64,000 bases of DNA from CAYNVQ01 sp964400735 (GTDB lineage: Bacteria; Acidobacteriota; Aminicenantia; Aminicenantales; Aminicenantaceae), in the NCBI GenBank assembly GCA_964400735.1, contig CAYNVQ010000002.1, positions 186,001-250,000 of the forward strand, in the 5' to 3' direction. The notes under the pieces are model-generated. The model was not told where the DNA came from. It saw only the letters and a program-made list of their open reading frames with translations, and made no database searches. Shown piece by piece: positions 50,879 to 59,301 of this stretch; the stretch's first letter is position 1; each line of letters opens with the position of its first letter. Position numbers and translations under genes: made by a program.

Positions 50879-52120
50879 ATGACATCGCGAGAACGGGTTT
50901 TGGCCGCGTTGGAGCACAGGGAACCCGACCGGGTGCCCATCGATTTTTCAGGACACCGGTCCTCCGGGGTGGCTGCCCTGGTCTATCCAAAGCTCCGGCG
51001 GTACTTAGGTCTTCCTCCCAAGCCGGTTCGCGTTTACGACATGATCCAGCAGTTGGCCATCGTGGACGAAGATGTAATGGAGCGGTTCGGAGTGGACACC
51101 GTTGAAATGGGGCGGGGATTCTTAAAAGAAGAAAAAGACTGGAAAGACTGGGTGTTGCCGGATGGATCGCCGTGCAAAATTCCTTGCTATGTCCAGGTCG
51201 AAAAACGGGGAGAGGATTGGTACCTGTTGAACGAGAGCGGCAAGGAATTGGCCGTTCAGAGAAGAGGGTTTCTTTATTTCGAACAAACCTATTTTCCCTT
51301 GATGGATAGATCCTTTGTAGATGACGATTTTTCGGACCTGGAGACCTTCCTGTCCCAGACGGTTTGGACCGGAATCGCCAGCCCCGGAGGGCATCTGGCC
51401 CTGGATAAGGCAGGGCTGGAGGAGATGGCCAGCCGGGCAAGAGCACTCCGAGAGTCCTCGGACCGGGCCATCATCGGCCTCTTCGGCGGTAACATGTTCG
51501 AGATCCCCCAAATGCTCTTCAGGAATGACCGTTATTTGACGTACATGGGCCTTTATCCCGATCAGGTCCTGCGATTCTCTGATAAACTCTGCAGCCTTCA
51601 TTTGGAGAGCCTGGAAAAGTGGCTGGCAGCCGTGGGCCCCTTTATCGATATCATCTTGTTCGGGGATGATCTAGGCGGCCAGACCGGGCCGCTGATCTCT
51701 CCCCAGATGTACAGACAGCTCGTCAAGGCGTTTCATAGAAGGATCTGGAATCGGGCCAAGGAGCTGTCCGATGTCAAGGTCATGCTTCATTGCTGTGGAG
51801 GTGTGCGGGAGCTATTGGACGACCTGATCGATGCGGGACTGGATGCCATAAATCCTGTCCAGATCAATGCAACCGGCATGGATGCCTCCGGGCTCAAAGA
51901 AGAATTCGGCAGCAGGTTGACCTTCTGGGGAGGGGGCTGCGACACAAGAGATATCCTGCCCAATGCTTCTCCGGAGCAGGTGGCCTCTCATGTGAAGGAA
52001 CAGGTGAGGCATCTCCGGACGGGAGGAGGGTTCGTTTTCCAGCAGGTACACAACATCCTGGCCGATGTTCCGCCGGAGAATGTCGTGGCCATGCTGGATG
52101 CCGTCAACACCGCTCCGTAA
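50879..52120 (+). CDS. Uroporphyrinogen-decarboxylase-fold methyltransferase-like protein
   Basis: The 413-residue protein begins MTSRERVLAALEHREPDRVP, the standard opening of the UroD/MtaA/CmuA superfamily, and has IILFGDDLGGQTGPLISPQM, VMLHCCGGVRELLDDLIDAG and NPVQINATGMDASGLKEEF. Members with the HCCGG zinc motif (in place of the true UroD arginines) are mostly corrinoid-dependent methyltransferases or uncharacterised enzymes, so haem synthesis is unlikely. The sodium symporter gene follows 47 bases later and is probably co-expressed, suggesting uptake and use of an external methylated or related compound. The start may be leaderless. Confidence 0.82.
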   Translation: MTSRERVLAALEHREPDRVPIDFSGHRSSGVAALVYPKLRRYLGLPPKPVRVYDMIQQLAIVDEDVMERFGVDTVEMGRGFLKEEKDWKDWVLPDGSPCKIPCYVQVEKRGEDWYLLNESGKELAVQRRGFLYFEQTYFPLMDRSFVDDDFSDLETFLSQTVWTGIASPGGHLALDKAGLEEMASRARALRESSDRAIIGLFGGNMFEIPQMLFRNDRYLTYMGLYPDQVLRFSDKLCSLHLESLEKWLAAVGPFIDIILFGDDLGGQTGPLISPQMYRQLVKAFHRRIWNRAKELSDVKVMLHCCGGVRELLDDLIDAGLDAINPVQINATGMDASGLKEEFGSRLTFWGGGCDTRDILPNASPEQVASHVKEQVRHLRTGGGFVFQQVHNILADVPPENVVAMLDAVNTAP

Positions 52121-52167
52121 ACGCCGCAAAGAAAAGATATAGACTGGAATAGGCACGAAGACCGAAT

Positions 52168-53955
52168 ATGACAGTCGTCGATGCAGGGATCATCATTCTG
52201 TATTTTGTGGTGGTGCTCGGCCTAGGTTTCTGGTACAAGAAGAGGGCTTCTCAGAGCCTCGATTCCTATTTTTTGGGGGGAAAGAGCCTCCACTGGTTGT
52301 GGCTATCCATGTCCGGTTCGGTATCCAATTTCGATATAACCGGAACCATGTGGATCGTCTCCGTCATTTTTTTACTGGGAATGAAATCCATGTGGCACCA
52401 CTGGATGTGGGGATTTTTGATGGGGGCCTTTTTCATGGCCTATATGGGAAAATGGGTTCGGCGTTCCCAGGTTATGACGGCGGCCGAATGGATGAGGACA
52501 CGCTTCGGCGAAGGGCCGGCCGGCCGATTGGCCCGAATGGCCTACGCGTTGATGGCCATTCTTACTCTGGCCAGTTTTATCGGCTATGCCTTTCAGGGGA
52601 TCGGAAAGTTCGCCTCGGTTTATCTCCCCCTGGATTCTTTGGCCTCCCGGGTTAATGCCCCCTGGATACGGGCGCTATTCATCGAACACGAAGCCACCTT
52701 CCTTGCTGTGACCATCATCGTCATCACGACGCTGTACGTCGTGCTCGGCGGACTGTACAGCGTGGTGGTGACCGACGTCATCCAGACGTCCGTTCTCACC
52801 CTCGCCAGCCTGACAATTGCCGTCATCGCCTGGTGCCGATTGACGCCGGACGCGCTGGCAAGACTCCCCAGAGATTTTTTTTCTATACGGATCCCCTGGA
52901 GGCTGCCGGAATTCTCCGGCACAGAGAATGCCCAGTTCGAGTTTTTTGGGGCCTTAGTCGTCATTTGGGTGCTGAAGGGGCTGTTGATGAATGCGGGAGG
53001 ACCGGCGCAGATGTATGATTTCCAGCGTTTTCTGGCCGCCCGCAATGACAGGGACGCCGCCAAAATCGGTGCTTCCTGGAGCATTTTTCTCCTGGTTCGA
53101 TGGGCCATGGTGATGGGAATCGCTCTTCTGGCTCTGACCGGAGTGGCCGGCGTTTCCGATTCAGAAAAGGTGATGCCGCTCGTGCTCCGCGATTTCCTGC
53201 CTCTAGGAATCCGGGGAATCGTCATCGCCGGGTTGCTGGCCGCGTTCATGTCGACCTTCAGCTCCACTGTCAACAGCGGAGCTTCGTTCATCGTCCGCGA
53301 TATTTGGCAGCCCTATATTCGTCCCCAAGCCACCGAGAAGCAGGCCGTCCGCTTCAGCTATCTAGCCACAGTCCTGCTGGTGGGGCTGGGTTTGGCCATC
53401 GGGCTGCAGAGCCGGTCTATTGCCGAAATTTGGAATTGGATGATGGTAACGCTGGGGGCTGGGATCATCATTCCCAATGTTCTGCGCTGGTACTGGTGGA
53501 GGATGAACGGCTGGGGGTATACTTGGGGAACGCTGGGAGGTATGATCCTTTCCATGACCGCCCTGTTCTTCGATACCTGGCCGGCCTATGTCGTTTTTCC
53601 CCTAATCGTTCTGGCCTCGCTGGTTTTAAGCATCCTGGGATCCCTCTTCACCAGGCCGGTGGAAAAGGAAGTCCTTCTTTCTTTTTATCGATCCGTGCGC
53701 CCTTTCGGTTTCTGGCGTCCGGTTAGGGAAGCCTTACCTCTTCCCAGCGAAAAACGGGTCTTCGCCTCCGAGAATGCCTGGATGAGTGTCTTGAATGTGC
53801 TTCTGGGAATGGCGGCCATCGCTTCTCTCTATCTTTTTCCTATGTACCTGGTGGGGCACAGGCTCGGAGCTTCGATCATAAGCCTGGGCGTGGGATTGAC
53901 CGCCATATTTTTTCTCAAGTTTACCTGGTACCGCAACCTGCCGCCGGCAGGATGA
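52168..53955 (+). CDS. Sodium:solute symporter
   Basis: The 595-residue protein has at least 13 hydrophobic segments and the SSS family layout, with YFLGGKSLHWLWLSMSGSVS near residue 36, GYAFQGIGKFASVYLPLDSL, ALVVIWVLKGLLMNAGGPAQ and FLPLGIRGIVIAGLLAAFMS followed by TFSSTVNSGASFIVRDIW. It couples Na+ entry to uptake of a sugar, amino acid or organic acid; the substrate is unknown. The UroD-like gene upstream and the fucosidase gene converging downstream (28 bases away) are hints only. Confidence 0.9.
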   Translation: MTVVDAGIIILYFVVVLGLGFWYKKRASQSLDSYFLGGKSLHWLWLSMSGSVSNFDITGTMWIVSVIFLLGMKSMWHHWMWGFLMGAFFMAYMGKWVRRSQVMTAAEWMRTRFGEGPAGRLARMAYALMAILTLASFIGYAFQGIGKFASVYLPLDSLASRVNAPWIRALFIEHEATFLAVTIIVITTLYVVLGGLYSVVVTDVIQTSVLTLASLTIAVIAWCRLTPDALARLPRDFFSIRIPWRLPEFSGTENAQFEFFGALVVIWVLKGLLMNAGGPAQMYDFQRFLAARNDRDAAKIGASWSIFLLVRWAMVMGIALLALTGVAGVSDSEKVMPLVLRDFLPLGIRGIVIAGLLAAFMSTFSSTVNSGASFIVRDIWQPYIRPQATEKQAVRFSYLATVLLVGLGLAIGLQSRSIAEIWNWMMVTLGAGIIIPNVLRWYWWRMNGWGYTWGTLGGMILSMTALFFDTWPAYVVFPLIVLASLVLSILGSLFTRPVEKEVLLSFYRSVRPFGFWRPVREALPLPSEKRVFASENAWMSVLNVLLGMAAIASLYLFPMYLVGHRLGASIISLGVGLTAIFFLKFTWYRNLPPAG

Positions 53956-53983
53956 AGGAACGTTCCTTTTATTTTTTATAAGT

Positions 53984-56101
53984 TTAGTGAAAAAGGATTC
54001 GGGCCGGAACAGGTTGTTTGTCGATTCCTGGTCCTGAATAGAAAACTTCGAAATCCACTCCTCCGCTCCTCTGGAAAAAGTCGACCCTTATAGGATGGAG
54101 GCCCTTCTCGAGGATGATCCTTCCGCCAGCTTCTGTGGGGCTATGGAGACCGTCGTTATCCACGATGAGGTCCTCTCCGATGTACAAACGGCTTCCGTCA
54201 TCCGAGGCGACATAAAAGCGGTAAAGACCTTCCACGGGCACCTGGATGAAACCGCTGAAGCGAAATCCGAAATTCTCCTTATGAAGGGATGGGGAGAGCT
54301 CGAAGTTCTCCACCGTACCCTCTTTCTCGGGTTGGAGGCTGTCGAAGGCGGGAATGGTCTCCCATTGTCCGGAGTATAGAGCATACAGGAGCCCTGATTG
54401 GCCCGCATCTTGCTGTAAAGCCTTTCTGGGAACCTTTTTATGGAAGGTCTCCTCCACCACTCCGCTCATGGCCTGGCCATCCCGGAATATCTGTGCTTTG
54501 ACGGTGGCGGTGTCCTTCAGATTCAAAACCTCTTTGTAGAGAGGGGAGTCATTTGAAGGGGTGCTTCCATCAAGTGTGTAGCGGATCTCGACCGGCTCGA
54601 GGTTGCTCGATAACGAGACCTCGAGCGATTGATAGAAGATGTCGCTTTCCGCGTTGATTTTGGGGCTGCGGACAACTTCCGGATTTTCTGCAAACTCCAG
54701 AACGATGACGGAGTCGATGGGCTCAAAGGCTTTTTCAGGCAGGAAGAGGGTGGCAGCTCCGGCCTGATAATCTATGTCCAATTCCACCTGAGGATCAGAG
54801 AGCGGATAAACCCTTTGCGCTTGGCTGACCAGGCCTGGGATAGAGAGTCGGCCGCCTTCTGGCCAGTCGAAAACATGCAGGAAGATAGTGTTCTCTTTTG
54901 TCGTGCTTCGGCCCCATTCCAGATTTTCGAAGAGGCTGGCGGTGGTTCCGTAGATGCTTGTTCCGTTAACCGACATCCAATCACCGATGCCCTTCAGCCG
55001 GTCGATGCTCGGCTGGGGAAACAGCCCTTCGGCCGTGGGGCCTACGTTGAGCAAGAAGTTTCCTCCTTTACTGGCGATGTCCACCAGCTTCAGAATGAGG
55101 TCCTGGGTGGATTTCCAGTCATGGTCGTTTTTGTTGTAGCCCCAGTGGTCATTCATGGTCATGCAGGTTTCCCAGTCATAATCCAGGCCAGTGTCCGGTA
55201 TCTCCTGCTCTGGGGTCCCAAAGTCTCCGGGCGATGTCCGGGGGTCGAAGGTTCCTGCCATGCCGGCGCGGCCTTTGCCCACCCGGTTGTTGACGATGAC
55301 GCGCGGAGCGATGGACCGCACATATTCATACAGATCCTTTCCCCTCTCCGGAGTCCAGGTGTATTCCCATTCGCCGTCGAACCACATCACTCCGATCTCC
55401 CCATAGTTGGTCAGAAGTTCTTTGGCCTGGCCCTTCAGGTAATCCACATACCGTTCGAAATCAGCCCCCTCGGCTGTTCGGGTTTCCCAGTCACGGCGAG
55501 GTAGATAGTCGGGATGGTGCCAGTCCATGATCGAGTGGTACCAGCACATCTTTATCCCCTGTTTCCGGCATTCAGCGGCCAGTTCTTTCAATATATCCCG
55601 TTTGAAAGGAGTCGCATCCATTACATCATAATCGGTCAGCTCGGAGTCGAAGAGACAGAATCCGTCGTGGTGTTTGCTGGTGATCACGATGTATTTCATT
55701 CCGGCTTCTTTGGCCAGGCTCACCCATTCCTGGGGATCGAATTTCACAGGATTGAATTGGGGCGCGAACTTTTCGTACTCCTCGACCGGGATCTGAGCCG
55801 TGGTCAGGATCCATTCGGCATGGTTGGTTTCTCCCTCCCATTCCCCGGCCGGGATAGCATACAATCCCCAGTGGATGAACATACCGAACCGGGCCTCCCG
55901 CCACCAGGCCATCCGCTCAACTCTCTCTTTCTCTGTATCCGCTTGCACAGATTGCGCTCCGGTTTTAGCTTTTGTTGAGGGTTCTTCAGATTTTTTGCAG
56001 GAAAAAAACCCGGTCAGAGCAATGAAAAATATTCCGAGAATCACCGGCGAAAAAACCATCCTTTTTTTGTCCACTTGACTTCCTTTCTTCATAAAATTCA
56101 T
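53984..56101 (-). CDS. GH29 alpha-L-fucosidase with chitobiase-type and PA14 domains
   Basis: The 705-residue protein has an export leader ending near Cys35 (LTGFFSC), so it is probably a lipoprotein. Residues 60-440 form the GH29 catalytic domain: FGMFIHWGLY, KHHDGFCLF, and GVMWFDGEWEYTW with the nucleophile Asp242. Residues about 480-545 look like a chitobiase C-terminal domain (RYTLDGSTPSNDSPLYKEV), and about 570-700 like a PA14 carbohydrate-binding domain (GLYRFYVASDDGSRLYIGED). It should release L-fucose from glycans at the cell surface. It converges with the symporter gene. Confidence 0.9.
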   Translation of the reverse strand: MNFMKKGSQVDKKRMVFSPVILGIFFIALTGFFSCKKSEEPSTKAKTGAQSVQADTEKERVERMAWWREARFGMFIHWGLYAIPAGEWEGETNHAEWILTTAQIPVEEYEKFAPQFNPVKFDPQEWVSLAKEAGMKYIVITSKHHDGFCLFDSELTDYDVMDATPFKRDILKELAAECRKQGIKMCWYHSIMDWHHPDYLPRRDWETRTAEGADFERYVDYLKGQAKELLTNYGEIGVMWFDGEWEYTWTPERGKDLYEYVRSIAPRVIVNNRVGKGRAGMAGTFDPRTSPGDFGTPEQEIPDTGLDYDWETCMTMNDHWGYNKNDHDWKSTQDLILKLVDIASKGGNFLLNVGPTAEGLFPQPSIDRLKGIGDWMSVNGTSIYGTTASLFENLEWGRSTTKENTIFLHVFDWPEGGRLSIPGLVSQAQRVYPLSDPQVELDIDYQAGAATLFLPEKAFEPIDSVIVLEFAENPEVVRSPKINAESDIFYQSLEVSLSSNLEPVEIRYTLDGSTPSNDSPLYKEVLNLKDTATVKAQIFRDGQAMSGVVEETFHKKVPRKALQQDAGQSGLLYALYSGQWETIPAFDSLQPEKEGTVENFELSPSLHKENFGFRFSGFIQVPVEGLYRFYVASDDGSRLYIGEDLIVDNDGLHSPTEAGGRIILEKGLHPIRVDFFQRSGGVDFEVFYSGPGIDKQPVPARILFH

Positions 56102-56419
56102 TTAGGATACCCTTTGGTTTCGTGTCTTATTAGCCGCCTTGACCGCGGGGTCGACTGCCTACCGTTTTCCAAAACTGGGGCCGTTGGCCGCGATTGTCCT
56201 CTACGGATATCTAGCTTTTATCACCGAAGATGATTTAAGTCAATCTCCTCGCCCTCTTCGAGGAATCTTCCCCGCCCGGCTGCAAATGAGTTCTCAGTCC
56301 ATTCCCCTGACTTCCAGAGAGAGACATAGAATGGAGGATAATTCCGTGAAGAGGAGAGAAGATACAAAGCTAAGGATGAATAGACTGAGAAAAGAAGGGG
56401 TCTAGGATTTTGCATAGAA
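56102..56419. other. Intergenic region with a diverged repeat
   Basis: No convincing gene is seen; short frames on both strands lack ribosome sites. Around 56250-56320 CTCTTCGAGGA, a CCCGCCCG block and CCCCTGACTT align with the repeat at 50740-50823, as a more decayed copy. Confidence 0.45.
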
Positions 56420-57886
56420 TTAAACCGATTCGAGGACGAGTGTTTTTAGGGGGGGATAGATTTTGAGTCCAAAGTACTGGGGACTATGTTCGATGATGTT
56501 CCCGAACCGGTCGAGCATCGGAATAAGCCTCTGGACTCCGTATATGGAGAGAAAATCTCTGACGGAAAGATCCTTGTACAGGACCCTGAGCAGGTCGAAG
56601 GCCAGCAGAATGTTGTCGAGCATCTGCCAGATGGCCAGGTCCTTGGACCGCTGGTGAGAATGGGGCAGGCTGGCGATATTAAGGACTTGATGCTGTTCAA
56701 AGACCTTATCGCAAACAGCTTCCATCAGGAGGCTAACCTCCAGCGCATAGCCACTGAAGGGAGAAAATTCCAGCCAACTTTCGAGAGGAGCTCCCTGATC
56801 GCCATGGAGGAGGAAGGTAAACTGCCTGAGCCACCGACCGTGTCTTTTATGGATGAGATGGCGGAGAATCCCCTCCAAACGCTGGGTTACCCTCCCTCCC
56901 CGATAGATGTATTCCCGCCATAAACTCTCCAGCCTGTCATTGAGCGTCTTCCCCAAGAAATTGGCCTTGCTTTTGGGGGAGTAAACCTGGCCCTTTCGCT
57001 TGATTCTCCGTAAAAGAGCGGCCAGCTCGGCAAGCTCTTCTCCCTCATTGTTTTCTCCATACCGGTGGTGCACGGAGGCCAGGTCCAGGACAGCCTGTGT
57101 GATACCCAGGTAATCCAGAGGTTTGACTTGCCCCCTGACGATTTTCCCCTGTAATTCATAGGGGAGTATGACCCTAGGGCTCCCGCTTTTGATAAAGCTT
57201 ACGATTTTTATTTTTCCGATCGTTTGGTCGACAGCTTTATCTTTTGTCTTTCCGGCAAAGGACAACACCCAGGGGGCAAAAAGGAGGAAGTAATTGAGCC
57301 AGTGATACTGAGTGTAGTCATCATCCACAAAAATGACCAGGATTTTCTTCGCGGGGATGCCAATTCTTTTGGCTCTTTTTTCGATCAATTTAATGGTTTT
57401 CACGACATTTTCAGCTTTCCCTGGGACTCCGTAAGGAACCACGACTTGTCTTTTCTGGCTTGTGACCAATTGGATCCGGTCCACAAAAAACGTCTCTATT
57501 TTTCTTCTTCTGCACCACCGGCAGAGACTCGATGGTCCGAACTCTCCCTCCTGGTAACTGAGAAAAATCTCGCAGATGTTTTTTTTCTCGAATTCTCTCA
57601 AGGTGTCAAGCAGATGGCTGCCCGTCCAGAGGGCCTGGTCCCCCCGTCCCCACCAGCTGACCATCACAAAATAAATCTTGAGGTTGCGCTGCTGGATGAT
57701 CTCTTTCACCAGCGGAAAGAGCCACTTTTTAAATCGCTGGTTTTCATCTAAAAAGAGAGAATAGTCCACTCGAACTAGCGGATTCTTCCGTGAAGTCCTA
57801 CGGACGAACCGCTCCCTTGAATAGAGCTGAATATCCCGCTGTTTTAGATATTGCTCCAGTCGGGGTCTTTTCCCTTTCATGGCCAT
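56420..57886 (-). CDS. GT-A-like glycosyltransferase, possibly mannosyl/glucosyl-3-phosphoglycerate synthase-like
   Basis: I do not recognise this 488-residue protein with certainty. Its middle contains GVPGKAENVVKTIKLIEKRA followed by ILVIFVDDDYTQYHWLNYFL, where DDD at 188-190 could be a metal-binding DxD of a GT-A transferase, and FTFLLHGDQGAPLESWLEFS followed by PFSGYALEVSLLME resembles the GNAGEHA/PFSTGYSIEP block of mannosyl-3-phosphoglycerate synthases (GT55/GT81). That family makes compatible solutes or polysaccharide precursors from NDP-sugars. The N-terminal 60 residues are basic. The next genes on this strand are envelope proteins, so a role in surface glycans is also possible. Confidence 0.4.
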   Translation of the reverse strand: MAMKGKRPRLEQYLKQRDIQLYSRERFVRRTSRKNPLVRVDYSLFLDENQRFKKWLFPLVKEIIQQRNLKIYFVMVSWWGRGDQALWTGSHLLDTLREFEKKNICEIFLSYQEGEFGPSSLCRWCRRRKIETFFVDRIQLVTSQKRQVVVPYGVPGKAENVVKTIKLIEKRAKRIGIPAKKILVIFVDDDYTQYHWLNYFLLFAPWVLSFAGKTKDKAVDQTIGKIKIVSFIKSGSPRVILPYELQGKIVRGQVKPLDYLGITQAVLDLASVHHRYGENNEGEELAELAALLRRIKRKGQVYSPKSKANFLGKTLNDRLESLWREYIYRGGRVTQRLEGILRHLIHKRHGRWLRQFTFLLHGDQGAPLESWLEFSPFSGYALEVSLLMEAVCDKVFEQHQVLNIASLPHSHQRSKDLAIWQMLDNILLAFDLLRVLYKDLSVRDFLSIYGVQRLIPMLDRFGNIIEHSPQYFGLKIYPPLKTLVLESV

Positions 57887-57984
57887 TCATTCAGGCTAAA
57901 GGGGAGAAATACCACTTTAGCGGGCATTATGACGCTTATTCTGCTCCCTTTGCGTTCAAAATATAAGTATTTGGGCGGTGTTTG

Positions 57985-58644
57985 TCAATTGGGAGGCGGC
58001 AGAAGCGAATGGCCTTTAGGTTCAGCAAATCCTGAAAGAAGCAGGTTGGCCACTTTGAAGCTGACTTGCTTAACGGTTCTTCGAACTGCATCCTTGAGTT
58101 TTTCGTGTTCAGCCTCTTCTTTCCCTCCTCTCGGGAAAGAGCTGTTCGCCTCCACCTCTGTCGTCCCCAAAAGTGCCAAATTTTTTCCTTGAAAGGCCTT
58201 CAGTTCTACGGAAAGGATGTAGGTGACACGGTCCGGGCGGGGAATGATTTGTCTGTTGAGGGAATCGAGTGCAGAAGGCGAGGAAAACATGAATGAACTG
58301 TAATCAAGAGAAAAATGCAGGATCCGGTCGAAAACACCCAGTTGAGGAGTCTCTTCAAGAACGGTCACACTCTGGTAGACCACACCCGCGGCTTGTTCTA
58401 AATATGAACAGAGGCACTGGCCCACTTCGAGTTCGATCTCCGAGAATGATGGGATAGCCGGATAGGAGGAAAGCGTATGATTCCTCAAATCCTCGGAAAA
58501 CACCACGGCTATGGAGTAGGATTTCTTTTCAGCTTCGATTTTATCTAGGTCTAGGTAGGAAACCTCGGATATTTTTTGGGAAAGATTGCAGCCTCCGAGC
58601 AAAAAGACGAAAAATACGGCAGCCATTCTCTTTGACAGGATCAT
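57985..58644 (-). CDS. Putative outer-membrane or periplasmic lipoprotein
   Basis: The 219-residue protein has a leader ending in a good lipobox (VFFVFLLGGC), then about 200 mature residues without recognisable domain motifs. The phrases SYSIAVVFSEDLRNHTLSSY, EIELEVGQCLCSYLEQAAGV and VTYILSVELKAFQGKNLALL recall YajG- or LptE/DUF4136-like lipoproteins that have a mixed alpha/beta fold, but I cannot assign one. It is the last gene of the minus-strand envelope cluster; 192 bases separate it from the SH3 protein. Confidence 0.6.
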   Translation of the reverse strand: MILSKRMAAVFFVFLLGGCNLSQKISEVSYLDLDKIEAEKKSYSIAVVFSEDLRNHTLSSYPAIPSFSEIELEVGQCLCSYLEQAAGVVYQSVTVLEETPQLGVFDRILHFSLDYSSFMFSSPSALDSLNRQIIPRPDRVTYILSVELKAFQGKNLALLGTTEVEANSSFPRGGKEEAEHEKLKDAVRRTVKQVSFKVANLLLSGFAEPKGHSLLPPPN

Positions 58645-58836
58645 TCGTTCTTTTTTTAGGCGGTATTCTCTGTTTATGTGTCAATTATAACGCAAAAAAA
58701 AAAAATAGCCAATGGCTGCTTTGAACAAGCATACTTCTGTGTTGATGGGCGAGGAAAGAAGATGGAAGGGAGCAGAATCGATGGGCGAAAAAGATTGGAA
58801 GAATTTCGTCTCTGTCGGATAAAGATCTAGTCCTGA

Positions 58837-59229
58837 TTATTTATGGATAAGAGAGGAAGGTTCGGTGAAAGATTTGTCCAGATATCCTGTGACCACGAAT
58901 CCATCTTCATCCGGAGGAAGGCTTATCTTGAGCCAATCATCGATCTGTTTTTCGACGTCCAGCAGCGCGCCTAGGGGAAGCTTCCTGAGCACAACGGAGT
59001 CGTCCTTTGGTTTGAGCCGAAGAACCGCATCCTTTTTGATCACTCGAATCTGGTGTTCGGAATCGGAGATTTCCTGCAGGGGAGGGGCGGTTGTTTTTTC
59101 CTGGAATTCTTTTGCGAAATAATCGATTCCGGATGGAAACGTGAAGGCCATGACAGAAGCAAGGGTCAAAAAAAAGCTCGAGAGAGCTAATCCGCCGAGG
59201 ATCTTTATACGTTTGTTGCCTTTTAGCAT
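58837..59229 (-). CDS. Membrane-anchored bacterial SH3 protein
   Basis: The product of 130 residues has an N-terminal membrane or signal segment (ILGGLALSSFFLTLASVMAF) and one bacterial SH3 (SH3b) domain at about 60-120, with IRVIKKDAVLRLKPKDDSVV, DVEKQIDDWLKISLPPDEDG and FVVTGYLDKSF. The same LPP-E-G-V-GYI ending is found in the second SH3 of the neighbouring barrel protein. SH3b domains bind peptidoglycan or peptides in the periplasm. I use the ATG at 59229, which has GGAG seven bases upstream; an earlier ATG is too close to that site. The barrel gene is 72 bases upstream. Confidence 0.7.
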   Translation of the reverse strand: MLKGNKRIKILGGLALSSFFLTLASVMAFTFPSGIDYFAKEFQEKTTAPPLQEISDSEHQIRVIKKDAVLRLKPKDDSVVLRKLPLGALLDVEKQIDDWLKISLPPDEDGFVVTGYLDKSFTEPSSLIHK

Positions 59230-59301
59230 TTTCATTCTCCTTTTTTCATTATCCACCATTCTTTCGGATCGGATACGATCGACCCGTTCGTATATCTTTT
59301 C

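Noticed and set aside
50712..51446. Long minus-strand frame of about 244 codons over the UroD-like gene
   Set aside because: It is antisense to a clear enzyme, rich in Pro, Ser and Arg, and its end is formed by the repeat.
54629..55504. Plus-strand frame of about 291 codons within the fucosidase gene
   Set aside because: It is the shadow of GH29 codons on the other strand and has no ribosome site or family features.
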